Assembly (NCBI RefSeq): GCF_001936575.1
Contig: NZ_MSMP01000001.1
Coordinates: 124,001 to 188,000 of the forward strand
Origin: Tenacibaculum agarivorans
GTDB lineage: Bacteria; Bacteroidota; Bacteroidia; Flavobacteriales; Flavobacteriaceae
DNA: 64,000 nucleotides
Direction: 5' to 3'
The position numbers and the translations under genes were made by a program. The notes under the pieces are model-generated. The model worked only from the letters and a program-made list of their open reading frames with translations. It was not told where the DNA came from and made no database searches. Of this stretch, positions 53,943 through 62,421 are shown in pieces. Within the stretch, counting starts at the first letter, position 1. Each line of letters opens with the position of its first letter.

Positions 53943-56263
53943 TAATTTACAATGGCAATTTTAGTGGAAGAAGACTCACTTCCATCGTCTGTAGCTAAAA
54001 GTACTATGTATACTCCTGTTGCTACTTTCTGTCCAGCTAAATTCCTTTTATTCCACACTACTTTTCCTCCTTGAATTTCTTGGCCTTCAACTACATTAGT
54101 TTCGTATACCAAATTTCCAGAAGCATCTACTATTTTCACATTTGTTCCTTTAGGTAAATTTGTTCCATTTCTTCCATTAATGGTAACCGTATCGTGATTT
54201 TTTAATACAGGATTCGGATATGCGTATACTACTCCTAGTTCGTTACCAAAAGGAGCAACATTACTGTTATACGCTACAATACCTTTATCAGTTGCGAAAA
54301 ACACTTTTCCTGAAGATTCATCAACAGCTATTTTTAAAATTTTATTCGATGGTAGCGGTGAGTTGTCTTTAGTAAAACTAGCTAAAGTATTTTGACCATC
54401 TGCATTTGTGTATAACACACCTGCACTTTCAGTACCAAACCATTTGTTATTAGCCCCATCTACCTTGATAGAATTTATCGTTTGGTCTCCCAATAATCGT
54501 TTTGGAATTCCTTCATCCAAGATAATAACTGGTTCTGCATCGAAAGTTGTTGAGTTAAAAATAGACGTCGGATTATTGAAAACAACCATTCCTGTTAAGG
54601 TACCAATCCATAATCTATTATTCTTATCTACCGCTATGGTTCTTGTGTTTCTATTTGGTAAACTTCCTCTAGTAGGCTCTTCTGTTAATGCAGCTTTTCT
54701 ATTTCCATTTTCATTATACGCAAATAATCCATTACTACGTGTAGCAATCCAAACTGTATTTGCATTATCTACTACTACTTCACCCATACCTGGTCTGTTT
54801 TCTAGATATAATTCGTTGATATTATATCCCACCCAACTCCCTTCTGGGGTTAACTTTTTTAATCTAGAATTTGCAATTAAATTTGTCACCCAAAGATTTC
54901 CTTCTCTATCAAATGCGGTTCCAGCTATACGAACAGTAACACGATTAGGGTCTGTAGGTTCAATATCTTCTAATGGACTATTTAAATGGTTATAAAATTG
55001 ACTTATGTTATCATCTACCACTTCGTATAAACCTCCTGTCAATCTTGTTGTAAGTTCTCCAGTATCTCCAAATGAACTGATAAAAACTCTATTATCACTA
55101 TTCTTGTCTATGGTAACATTTACTAGATCTCCAAATGGATTAGTCGGATTAAATGGCGTATTTAGCCATGTGTTTCCATTAAAATGTGAAAATCCCTGTC
55201 TAATTTGAGATGGTGTAAATGTAGCATCGTATCCTCCATACACTACCCATAAATTATTATTATGAACGTCTATTGAAAAAACCTGATTAGATAATGGTCC
55301 TTCTGGATGAATTTCAACATACGACTGTGAAGTAATCGGAGCTGTTAAGATTCCAAACTCTGATGTTCCTAAAAACATATTTCCATTATTAACTACACTC
55401 GTATTTAAGCTAAAATCAAATGTAGTACTTGTTATATTTGATCCTGTTTGAATTAAAGATGTATCATAGACTAACGTTGATTTTGACAACGTCACTACTA
55501 AACTTGTTTCAGCAACAGTCATATCAACTATATTTTCCGCAAATGACAATACGTTTTGTGATGTTGCCCCATCTAAACGAACTATATTTTGACCTGATAC
55601 TGCATAAATTCCTCCACTAAATGATGTAATATTTTGATAACTCCCTGTAAATCTTTGTTCCCAATTACTTGCGTCTATTAAGTTTGCATTATCTACATCT
55701 GCTACTAAGATTCCGATATCAGTAGCCGCAAAAATTTCATTATTTGCTACAGTGATTTGGTTGATGTTAATTGAAGAAGATCCTGGACCTATAAAATAGG
55801 TATCTCCAAATTCTAACTTTTCAATATCATAAATAATAATTGCAAATGAAGTTGCTATGAATAACTTTTGTTCGTATTCAAAAATGGCATTGATTCTTTT
55901 TAAACCTGATTGATTGAAATTAACTATATCAGGAGAAACAGTTACAGAACCATCATTATCCACAACCTCTATCAATCCATTATCATAACCAATTACAATT
56001 CTATTAAATTCTTCATTGTAATGAATTGCTGAAGTTGTTTCACCAGAAAGTCCATTAACAGAAGATAGTTTATTCAACTCTTGAGTAGTTGTATTATATG
56101 AAAAAACAGCATTATCTGCTAACGCAAAAATTACGTCATTAGTAATTACAAAATCTTTTACATTGTTGTAAGAAAAAAAATCTTCCCAATTATCACTGAA
56201 ATCGATTTGCGCCTGTGAAACACTATAAGATAATAGAATTAAAAAAGTTATAATTTTCTTCAT
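53942..56263 (-). CDS. porZ: PorZ-like type IX secretion beta-propeller protein
   Basis: About 773 aa from the start chosen, MKKIITFLILLSYSVSQAQ at 56263, which gives a proper signal peptide; an upstream ATG at 56296 would bury it behind 11 extra residues. The opening WEDFFSYNNVKDFV and DNAVFSYNTTTQELNK are typical of PorZ, followed by two beta-propellers with two-component-regulator propeller repeats (NRLWIGTLTGMVVFN), and a C-terminal type-A sorting-like domain (VYAYPNPVLKNHDTV, GVYIVLLATDDGS). In Porphyromonas PorZ sits on the cell surface as part of the attachment complex that handles A-LPS. One-base overlap with recO. Confidence 0.85.
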   Translation of the reverse strand: MKKIITFLILLSYSVSQAQIDFSDNWEDFFSYNNVKDFVITNDVIFALADNAVFSYNTTTQELNKLSSVNGLSGETTSAIHYNEEFNRIVIGYDNGLIEVVDNDGSVTVSPDIVNFNQSGLKRINAIFEYEQKLFIATSFAIIIYDIEKLEFGDTYFIGPGSSSININQITVANNEIFAATDIGILVADVDNANLIDASNWEQRFTGSYQNITSFSGGIYAVSGQNIVRLDGATSQNVLSFAENIVDMTVAETSLVVTLSKSTLVYDTSLIQTGSNITSTTFDFSLNTSVVNNGNMFLGTSEFGILTAPITSQSYVEIHPEGPLSNQVFSIDVHNNNLWVVYGGYDATFTPSQIRQGFSHFNGNTWLNTPFNPTNPFGDLVNVTIDKNSDNRVFISSFGDTGELTTRLTGGLYEVVDDNISQFYNHLNSPLEDIEPTDPNRVTVRIAGTAFDREGNLWVTNLIANSRLKKLTPEGSWVGYNINELYLENRPGMGEVVVDNANTVWIATRSNGLFAYNENGNRKAALTEEPTRGSLPNRNTRTIAVDKNNRLWIGTLTGMVVFNNPTSIFNSTTFDAEPVIILDEGIPKRLLGDQTINSIKVDGANNKWFGTESAGVLYTNADGQNTLASFTKDNSPLPSNKILKIAVDESSGKVFFATDKGIVAYNSNVAPFGNELGVVYAYPNPVLKNHDTVTINGRNGTNLPKGTNVKIVDASGNLVYETNVVEGQEIQGGKVVWNKRNLAGQKVATGVYIVLLATDDGSESSSTKIAIVN

Positions 56264-56271
56264 AATCGTTT

Positions 56272-56279
56272 CAAAGATA
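56272..56279 (-). promoter_or_regulatory. possible -7 element of porZ
   Basis: On the minus strand TATCTTTG matches TAnnTTTG, only 8 bp before the ATG at 56263. It would imply a nearly leaderless transcript and supports the shorter start. The upstream TTG is 14 bases away, shorter than usual. Confidence 0.3.
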
Positions 56280-56331
56280 TCTAATAATAACGACAAAAGC
56301 GATACATTCGTACAAATTTGAATTCAGTAGT

Positions 56332-56802
56332 ATGAGCGTAGAAATTGAACGTAAATTCTTAGTAAAAAATGATCTTTTCAAAGAACAATCTGAAAAGAAA
56401 GTATATATAAAACAAGGGTTTTTAAATTCTGATAAAGAACGTGTAGTCCGAGTTCGCTTAAAAGATGAACAAGGGTTTTTAACTATTAAAGGAGCTTCTA
56501 ATATTTCTGGTACTACTCGTTTTGAATGGGAAAAGGAAATAACAAAACAAGAAGCTTTGGATTTATTCAAATTATGTGAAAAAGGAAATATTGAAAAATA
56601 CAGGTACTTAGTAACTATAGATCGTCATACTTATGAAGTTGATGAGTTTTTAGATGACAATTTAGGATTAATTGTTGCTGAAATAGAACTCTCTTCTGAA
56701 GATGAAATTTTCACCAAACCTGATTGGCTCGGTGAAGAAGTTACTGGTCAGGCTAAATATTATAATTCTAATCTAAGTAAATACCCATTCAATAAATGGT
56801 AG
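56332..56802 (+). CDS. CYTH-domain triphosphate tunnel metalloenzyme
   Basis: 156-aa protein. VEIERKFLV at residues 3-11 is the ExExK signature of the CYTH fold, a beta-tunnel that binds inorganic or organic triphosphates with Mg2+. VVRVRLKDEQGFLTIKG, TRFEWEKEI, KYRYLVTIDRHTYEVDEF and LIVAEIELSSEDE supply the other basic and acidic tunnel residues. Bacterial relatives hydrolyse tripolyphosphate or thiamine triphosphate; adenylate cyclase activity is unlikely for this short form. Divergent from porZ and convergent with the hemolysin III-like gene. Confidence 0.92.
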   Translation: MSVEIERKFLVKNDLFKEQSEKKVYIKQGFLNSDKERVVRVRLKDEQGFLTIKGASNISGTTRFEWEKEITKQEALDLFKLCEKGNIEKYRYLVTIDRHTYEVDEFLDDNLGLIVAEIELSSEDEIFTKPDWLGEEVTGQAKYYNSNLSKYPFNKW

Positions 56803-56842
56803 TTGTATAGTCTACGTAGAAGTTTCTTGTAAAAAAATAGTA

Positions 56843-57484
56843 TCACAGATTATAAATTGCCCAAAAGTGACAAATACTTCCTAAAAGCACAAAAACGTGA
56901 AAAATTGCGTGATTATAAGGTATTTTTTTAATAGAATATAGTATTGCTCCTATAGTATAAAATATTCCACCAGCAATTAAGTACTCTACTCCCTCTTTCG
57001 ATAAACTTTCTATTAACGACTGGATAAAAAATACTACTAACCATCCCATGGCTACGTACATTACTGTAGACACATGTTTTAATTTACCTGTGAAGAATAA
57101 TTTGAATAGGATACCTACAAACGCAAAAGTCCAAACCGTAAAAAATATATTCCATCCTAGTTGTGAATCTAAAGCTACTAGACAAAACGGGGTATAACTT
57201 CCAGCAATTAACACAAAGATTGCTGCATGATCAAAAACTTTTAATCGTTTTCTTTTCACAGGGTCTGTTTCTTTATGATAAAAAGTAGAAGCTGCATATA
57301 AAATAATTAAGCTGAATCCGTATACAATAAAACTTAATCGATACCAAAATTCGATATAACAAAAAGCTTTTTGAATCAAAATTGGTAAGGCAACTAAACT
57401 TGCCATAAGACCAAAGCCATGCGTAAGAACATTCAAATGCTCTTCTTCTTTACTATATTCATTCAATAATTCTTTGTTTTTCAT
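56843..57484 (-). CDS. hemolysin III / TrhA-family membrane protein
   Basis: 213-aa polytopic protein with seven hydrophobic helices. The opening EEEHLNVLTHGFGLMASL, the HKETDPVKRKRLKVFDHAAIF segment (positions about 71-90, quoted across its key histidines), AGSYTPFCLV and the closing PYNHAIFHVFVLLGS contain the conserved His/Asp set of the Hly-III/PAQR family, thought to be a zinc-dependent lipid hydrolase or transporter. In E. coli TrhA maintains membrane energetics; a pore-forming role is not established. It overlaps the acyltransferase gene by 26 bp, so the two are coupled. Confidence 0.9.
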   Translation of the reverse strand: MKNKELLNEYSKEEEHLNVLTHGFGLMASLVALPILIQKAFCYIEFWYRLSFIVYGFSLIILYAASTFYHKETDPVKRKRLKVFDHAAIFVLIAGSYTPFCLVALDSQLGWNIFFTVWTFAFVGILFKLFFTGKLKHVSTVMYVAMGWLVVFFIQSLIESLSKEGVEYLIAGGIFYTIGAILYSIKKIPYNHAIFHVFVLLGSICHFWAIYNL

Positions 57485-58247
57485 TTTTTACCTTGTTAGT
57501 ATCTTTCATGTAACGCTCATCATTCGTCAACTCATTATACATCAAATCAAAAACTTGTTTTTTTAACTCAAATCTATCTTCAAGCTTTAGTTTAGCTGTA
57601 GGTATAAAATTATATTGCTTAGCTCGTAAAGTAGTTGGTCCTCCTTTAAAAATATCCCAAGAAAAAGATCTCTTACAATCAAAATAAACCTGAGGAACAA
57701 TTGGAATTTGATGCTCAATAGCCAAGCTAAAAGCTCCATTTTTAAAAGGCGCTAAAACAATATCTTCTTCAGGCACTAATCCTTCTGGATAAATAGCTAC
57801 ACTAGTTCCGTTTTTCAATCGTTTTTTTGCTAGACCATATACTTTTCTTCTACTACTTGCATTGCCTCTATCAACCATAATGACTACTCTTTTGTAAAAG
57901 AAGCCGAATACTGGAATTTTAACCAATTCTTTTTTCCCTACAAAAACAATTGGATTTTTACTCATGATAATCATCAACCAAATATCAAAAAAGGATGTGT
58001 GATTTGCACAAAAAACGTAACTCTTATTGCTATTAATTTCTTGTTCTCTTTCAATATTGAGTCTAAAACCCATTCCGTACACCAACAAATACGAAAAAAT
58101 CCGAACTACTTTCCAAAAATACGGATAGAGTTTTTCACTAGAGGATAAAATAATAAGCACTGGAGACATGAGTACAATACCCAAAAACATGAGTACATAA
58201 AACCATGCACGCCACAATAAAAGAAAGGGAATTTTTATGTACTTCAT
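57459..58247 (-). CDS. lysophospholipid acyltransferase (PlsC-like)
   Basis: 262-aa membrane-associated acyltransferase, probably 1-acyl-sn-glycerol-3-phosphate O-acyltransferase, making phosphatidate. Two N-terminal helices (residues 8-34) precede the catalytic HX4D box, His83 to Asp88 in ANHTSFFDIW, then FVGKKELVKIPVFGFF, VDRGNASSRRKV and YPEGLVPEED (block III). Phosphatidate synthesis is the usual role, but lipid-A-like or ornithine-lipid substrates are possible. It is followed by the hemolysin III-like gene with a 26-bp overlap. Confidence 0.88.
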   Translation of the reverse strand: MKYIKIPFLLLWRAWFYVLMFLGIVLMSPVLIILSSSEKLYPYFWKVVRIFSYLLVYGMGFRLNIEREQEINSNKSYVFCANHTSFFDIWLMIIMSKNPIVFVGKKELVKIPVFGFFYKRVVIMVDRGNASSRRKVYGLAKKRLKNGTSVAIYPEGLVPEEDIVLAPFKNGAFSLAIEHQIPIVPQVYFDCKRSFSWDIFKGGPTTLRAKQYNFIPTAKLKLEDRFELKKQVFDLMYNELTNDERYMKDTNKVKNEKQRIIE

Positions 58248-58270
58248 ATTTGCTAATGTAGTAATTTCTT

Positions 58271-58299
58271 TTGTTTGATAGATTTAAATAGTACTTTTG
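58271..58299 (+). promoter_or_regulatory. trpS promoter
   Basis: TTG at 58271-58273 followed after 18 bases by TACTTTTG at 58292-58299, a full match to the Bacteroidota promoter. It implies a leader of about 60 bases before the trpS start codon. Confidence 0.75.
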
Positions 58300-58367
58300 T
58301 TTCCTTTAAATACTATATTATTTCTCTATAATTATATATCGAAATAATTTAAACAAACAATCAAATA

Positions 58368-59336
58368 ATGTCAAGGATTTTAACTGGTGTACAGAGTACA
58401 GGAACTCCACATTTAGGAAATTTATTAGGTGCTATTTTACCTGCTATAGAAATGGCAAATCAGCCTGAAAATGAATCGTTTTTATTTATTGCTGATATGC
58501 ATTCTTTAACTCAAATTAAAGATGGAAACTTACTACGTGAAAACACCTACAGTACTGCGGCTACATGGTTAGCTTGTGGTATTGACATTAATAAAACTGT
58601 TTTTTATCGTCAGAGTGACATTCCAGAGGTTACGGAATTAACTTGGTATTTAAATTGTTATTTCCCATACCAACGTTTAACCTTAGCACATAGTTTTAAA
58701 GATAAAGCTGACCGCTTAGAAGATGTTAATGCAGGATTATTCACCTATCCCATGCTAATGGCTGCTGATATTTTACTATATGATGCAGAGATTGTTCCAG
58801 TAGGTAAGGATCAGTTACAACATTTAGAGATGACTCGTGATGTTGCAAACAGGTTAAATAATGTTGTAGGTGAAACATTAGTTCCGCCTCAAGCTAAAAT
58901 TCAAGAACACACGCAGTTAGTTCCTGGTGTTGATGGAGAGAAGATGAGTAAGTCTCGTGACAATGTAATTAATATCTTTTTACCAGATAAAAAATTACGT
59001 AAACAGGTTATGAAAATTCAAACAGATAGTACACCTTTAGAAGACCCTAAAGATCCAGATACTGATAATGTTTTCGCGTTATATAAATTATTAGCTACTG
59101 AAGAACAGATTGCAGAAATGAGAGCAAACTATGAAGGTGGTAATTACGGATACGGCCATGCTAAACAAGCACTATATGAGTTGATTATAGATAAGTTTGC
59201 AGATATTAGAGCTAAATACAATCATTATATGGAAAACAAAAATGAGATTGATGAAGCTTTAGCTATTGGTGCAGAAAAAGCTAGAAAAGTTGCTCAAGAT
59301 GTTTTACAAAGAGTACGTACTAAAGTTGGGTATTAA
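58368..59336 (+). CDS. trpS: tryptophanyl-tRNA synthetase
   Basis: 322-aa class Ic aminoacyl-tRNA synthetase that charges tRNA-Trp. The HIGH-like motif is TGTPHLGNLLG at residues 11-21 and the KMSKS loop is at residues 192-196 (DGEKMSKSRDN). TYPMLMAADILLYDAEIVPVG (central part at about residue 125) holds the tryptophan-binding and dimer residues. Length is normal for the bacterial enzyme. It stands alone behind a full-consensus promoter with a likely terminator 72 bp downstream. Confidence 0.97.
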   Translation: MSRILTGVQSTGTPHLGNLLGAILPAIEMANQPENESFLFIADMHSLTQIKDGNLLRENTYSTAATWLACGIDINKTVFYRQSDIPEVTELTWYLNCYFPYQRLTLAHSFKDKADRLEDVNAGLFTYPMLMAADILLYDAEIVPVGKDQLQHLEMTRDVANRLNNVVGETLVPPQAKIQEHTQLVPGVDGEKMSKSRDNVINIFLPDKKLRKQVMKIQTDSTPLEDPKDPDTDNVFALYKLLATEEQIAEMRANYEGGNYGYGHAKQALYELIIDKFADIRAKYNHYMENKNEIDEALAIGAEKARKVAQDVLQRVRTKVGY

Positions 59337-59407
59337 TAATTCCTATCTAAATTTTACAATCTTTACATACTTGAAATACCACCTTAGGTGATCCAATACT
59401 TATTTAG

Positions 59408-59449
59408 ATTGTATCGAGAGCAATTTTAATGCTTTTCGATACAATTTTA
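59408..59449 (+). terminator. hairpin after trpS, related to the MITE-like repeat
   Basis: ATTGTATCGAGAGC pairs with GCTTTTCGATACAAT with one bulge, followed by TTTTATTT. It can terminate trpS. Its right half and the bases after it (CTTTTCGATACAATTTTATTTCATTACAA, in parts) closely match the inner right part of the element at 3734-3876, so it looks like a reduced copy used as a terminator. Confidence 0.6.
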
Positions 59450-59541
59450 TTTCATTACAATATATATACCGCTATAATTAACATAGTTAATTAAGTACTA
59501 ATAATATGAACTAAGATTATTAGCATTCTAATAGAAAATTA

Positions 59542-59549
59542 TATATTTG
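59542..59549 (+). promoter_or_regulatory. candidate -7 element of the 59578 gene
   Basis: TATATTTG matches TAnnTTTG 28 bp before the start codon. The -33 position holds no TTG; a small palindrome ATTAGCATTCTAAT lies there instead (59519-59532). Confidence 0.5.
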
Positions 59550-59577
59550 CCGCCAGTTTTAATAAAAAAATTTAATT

Positions 59578-60828
59578 ATGAAAAAGAAAATATTCTTTTC
59601 GGTGATTTTTATTGCCGTTTTCAAACTGTATGCACAAACAACTTTTCAAAAAGGTTATTTTATCACAAAATCTGGAGAGAAAATAGATTGTTTAATCAAA
59701 AATGAAGATTGGCGATACAACCCTACAAAATTCACCTATCAATTACTTAATAGTGATCAAATAAAAACCGGGAATATTGAAACAGTACAAGAGTTTTCTA
59801 TTCCAACAAAATTTAAATACGTAAAAAAAGAGGTTGATATTGATAAATCAAGTGATGGAGTTGAAAACCTTAGTACTAACCGTACTCCTTCTTTCCAAAA
59901 GGAGATCTTATTCCTAAATCACCTAGTTCAGGGAGAAGCAAATTTATTCTCATATTATAAACCTGGTTTACAGCGCTTTTTTTATGATGTAAACGACACT
60001 AATGTGAAACAACTTATTTACAAACGATATAAGTTCTCGGCTTTCAAAAACGGATATTATCAAAATGAAAAGATTGCCAAAAATGAACGATTTAAACAAC
60101 AATTATTAAAGGATTTAAACTGTAATGATTTAAATACAAATAGTGTAAAAAGATTAGACTATTCTAAACAAAGCTTAGTAAATTATTTTGTTAAATATAA
60201 TACTTGCAAAAATCCTAATACATCACTTGTTGTAAACAACAAAAAAAAGAAAAACCAATTTCACCTATACCTCAAAGGTGGAGTGAGCAATACTTCACTA
60301 GAGCTTAAAAATCCTGTTTCAGTTTTTGGCACATCAGATTTTGGAAGTAAAATTGGATTTCGTATTGGTGCTGAATTAGAGTATATTTTGCCTTTCAATA
60401 ACGATAAATGGGGCTTATTTATAAAACCAACATATCAATCTTTTTCTGGTGAGGTAGAAGCATTAAGAGATGATATTCTAATGGTAGGTGATTTATTGGT
60501 CAAAACTAAAGTAGACTACAGTTCTATTGAAGTTCCTGTAGGTGTACGTCACTATTTCTTTTTAAACAAAAACTCTAAAATATTTGCTAACATAGCTTAT
60601 GTTGCAGATTTTTCAAGTAGTGATCCTATCACTTTTTCTAGAGAAAATGGCGATATTTTAAATGAATTAGAAATTAACCCTACTAGTGGTTTTGCATTTG
60701 GTTTTGGATTCAGATATAAAAAGTTCAGTATTGAACTTGAATATATCAAAAGAGATATTATTAATGCTGTTTCTTGGAATACTAGTTATTCAGCTGGTAA
60801 TATTATATTAGGGTATACCATATTTTAA
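59578..60828 (+). CDS. outer-membrane beta-barrel protein of unknown function
   Basis: 416-aa protein with a signal peptide to about residue 20 (FIAVFKLYAQ). Residues about 25-215 form a soluble domain opening KGYFITKSGEKIDCLIKNEDWRYNPTK, with paired cysteines at about residues 182 and 219; the final 190 residues (from QFHLYLKGGVSNTSLELK) form an OmpA/PorT-like eight-strand barrel ending ILGYTIF. I recall this two-part plan as common in Flavobacteria but without a known function. It is bounded by a -7 element and a strong terminator, so is monocistronic. Confidence 0.75.
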   Translation: MKKKIFFSVIFIAVFKLYAQTTFQKGYFITKSGEKIDCLIKNEDWRYNPTKFTYQLLNSDQIKTGNIETVQEFSIPTKFKYVKKEVDIDKSSDGVENLSTNRTPSFQKEILFLNHLVQGEANLFSYYKPGLQRFFYDVNDTNVKQLIYKRYKFSAFKNGYYQNEKIAKNERFKQQLLKDLNCNDLNTNSVKRLDYSKQSLVNYFVKYNTCKNPNTSLVVNNKKKKNQFHLYLKGGVSNTSLELKNPVSVFGTSDFGSKIGFRIGAELEYILPFNNDKWGLFIKPTYQSFSGEVEALRDDILMVGDLLVKTKVDYSSIEVPVGVRHYFFLNKNSKIFANIAYVADFSSSDPITFSRENGDILNELEINPTSGFAFGFGFRYKKFSIELEYIKRDIINAVSWNTSYSAGNIILGYTIF

Positions 60829-60867
60829 GAGAAAAACACTTTTTAAATCTTAGGTTAAACACGATAT

Positions 60868-60900
60868 AAATAACAGGCTTATAGCCTGTTATTTCTTTTT
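60868..60900 (+). terminator. intrinsic terminator after the 59578 gene
   Basis: AAATAACAGGC at 60868-60878 pairs perfectly with GCCTGTTATTT at 60884-60894 across a five-base loop, followed by CTTTTT. Confidence 0.88.
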
Positions 60901-60945
60901 TAAACTATAGTAATTTTACCTTGTAATTAACCAAAACTTAAAACT

Positions 60946-61200
60946 ATGCCACATTTTGCACAAGGGACTACGGGCTGGACCAAATTAAAAAGCTATCAGG
61001 CTTTATGGGATCCAAAAATTGATTTAGGGAAATTTTACTTCACTACCTTTCAAGGAAAAAGAGAAGAAACACCATATATGACTGCTGAAAATTTTGCTAG
61101 GGTTATTGACATTTTACGAAATGAAACTCCTGTGTATGGGAACGCAACAACAGGATCAGTAACGACTCAAACTGAAGCAGTAGGGGAAGAAGAGAGTTAA
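60946..61200 (+). CDS. small orphan protein, 84 aa
   Basis: 84-aa soluble protein not recognised. It opens MPHFAQGTTGWTKLKSYQAL, has no signal peptide or membrane helix, contains FYFTTFQGKREETPYMTAENF and an acidic C-terminal tail (TEAVGEEES). It lies between two strong terminators (60868-60900 and 61222-61254), so it has its own promoter. The region just upstream (60903-60945) is A/T-rich with no exact -7 box. Likely a real gene because the ORF is bracketed precisely by the terminators, but nothing is known of its role. Confidence 0.6.
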   Translation: MPHFAQGTTGWTKLKSYQALWDPKIDLGKFYFTTFQGKREETPYMTAENFARVIDILRNETPVYGNATTGSVTTQTEAVGEEES

Positions 61201-61221
61201 TTAAACTACACAACCAAAGCA

Positions 61222-61254
61222 AAAACCCCGAAGTCTTAGCTTTGGGGTTTTTTA
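61222..61254 (+). terminator. intrinsic terminator after the 84-aa gene
   Basis: AAAACCCCGAAG at 61222-61233 pairs with CTTTGGGGTTTT at 61240-61251 with one G-T pair and a six-base loop, then TTT. A/T-rich flanks on both sides could also serve the convergent Tas-like gene. Confidence 0.85.
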
Positions 61255-61280
61255 TATTATGTAAATAGAGATATTTTTAG

Positions 61281-62330
61281 TTAAGGCGCTGGATTTGGCA
61301 TCGCAGCATGTACTCCCTCTATTTCATTTAAAATCGTATCCGATAATTCTACATGAATAGAACCAATATTTTCTTTTAATTGATCCATTCTAGTAGCGCC
61401 AATAATATTACTGGTTACAAATGGCAATTGATTAATATACGCTAATGCTAATTCAGACAGTGTTAATCCATGTTTTTCTGCTATAGCTAAATACGCTTTT
61501 ACTGCATTTTGAGATCCATCTCCCATATATCTAGCAATGAATCTTGGAAATAAAGTTCCTCTTGCTCCTTCCGGTTTTCCTCCATTTAAATACTTTCCAG
61601 AAAGTACACCTTGTGCTAAAGGAGAATAGGCAAGTAAACCAATATCTTCACGTAAAGATACTTCAGACATTCCATATTCATAACCACGGTGAATTAACGA
61701 ATATGAGTTTTGAATAGTTACCATTCTAGGCAATCCATTATCTTCAGCAGCTTGTAAATATTTCATAGTTCCCCAAGGAGTTTCATTAGATAAACCTACA
61801 TGCTTTATTTTTCCTTCCTTGATTAAATCCGCTAAGGTTTCTAAAATCTCAATATGATTTTCCGCTTCTTTCGCAGAAGTTTTATATGGATAATCTCTAA
61901 CTCCAAAGCAGTTTACACCTCTATTTGGCCAATGCAGTTGGTATAAATCAATATAATCTGTTTGTAAACGTTGTAAACTTCCTTCTACGGCTTTTTTAAT
62001 ATTTTCTCCTGTTAATCCTCCAGATCTAATATGAGCTGTATAGTCACCACCTCCCGCAACTTTAGAAGCTAATACTACTTTATCTCTGTTTCCTGTTTTT
62101 TTAAACCAGTTTCCGATAATTTTTTCTGTAGATCCATAAGTTTCTGGAGTGGCAGGTACTGAATACAGTTCAGCAGTATCAAAAAAGTTTACACCTTGAT
62201 CTAAGGCATAATCCATTTGTTCAAAACCTTCTGCTTCTGTATTCTGATTTCCCCAAGTCATAGTTCCTAAACAAATTTTAGAAACTTTTACATCAGTATT
62301 GGGTAATGTTGTGTATTTCATGTATTTCAA
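61281..62330 (-). CDS. tas: aldo/keto reductase, Tas-like
   Basis: 349-aa NADPH-dependent (beta/alpha)8 barrel oxidoreductase. ICLGTMTWGNQNTEAEG, FFDTAELYSVPATPET (catalytic Asp and Tyr near residues 51-56), VVLASKVAGGG (Lys) and LYQLHWPNRG (His) form the catalytic tetrad. The long loop containing PATPETYGSTE and the 349-aa size match E. coli Tas rather than the shorter 2,5-diketogluconate reductases. Start is MKYMKYTTLPN; the second Met three codons on is equally possible. The substrate is unknown. It lies 91 bp downstream of pgk on the same strand. Confidence 0.88.
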   Translation of the reverse strand: MKYMKYTTLPNTDVKVSKICLGTMTWGNQNTEAEGFEQMDYALDQGVNFFDTAELYSVPATPETYGSTEKIIGNWFKKTGNRDKVVLASKVAGGGDYTAHIRSGGLTGENIKKAVEGSLQRLQTDYIDLYQLHWPNRGVNCFGVRDYPYKTSAKEAENHIEILETLADLIKEGKIKHVGLSNETPWGTMKYLQAAEDNGLPRMVTIQNSYSLIHRGYEYGMSEVSLREDIGLLAYSPLAQGVLSGKYLNGGKPEGARGTLFPRFIARYMGDGSQNAVKAYLAIAEKHGLTLSELALAYINQLPFVTSNIIGATRMDQLKENIGSIHVELSDTILNEIEGVHAAMPNPAP

Positions 62331-62421
62331 TTGTTTAATATACTAATGTAATAATATATCAATTAACCAACTCAAGATACATTGTTCCATTAATACATTA
62401 CTAAATTATAAAATTGATATA

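Noticed and set aside
54408..54995. 195-aa plus-strand ORF within porZ
   Set aside because: It lies wholly inside a well-supported minus-strand gene and shows no family motifs or upstream signals.
56264..56296. Upstream start for porZ
   Set aside because: It would add 11 residues in front of a normal signal peptide and lies upstream of the possible -7 box.
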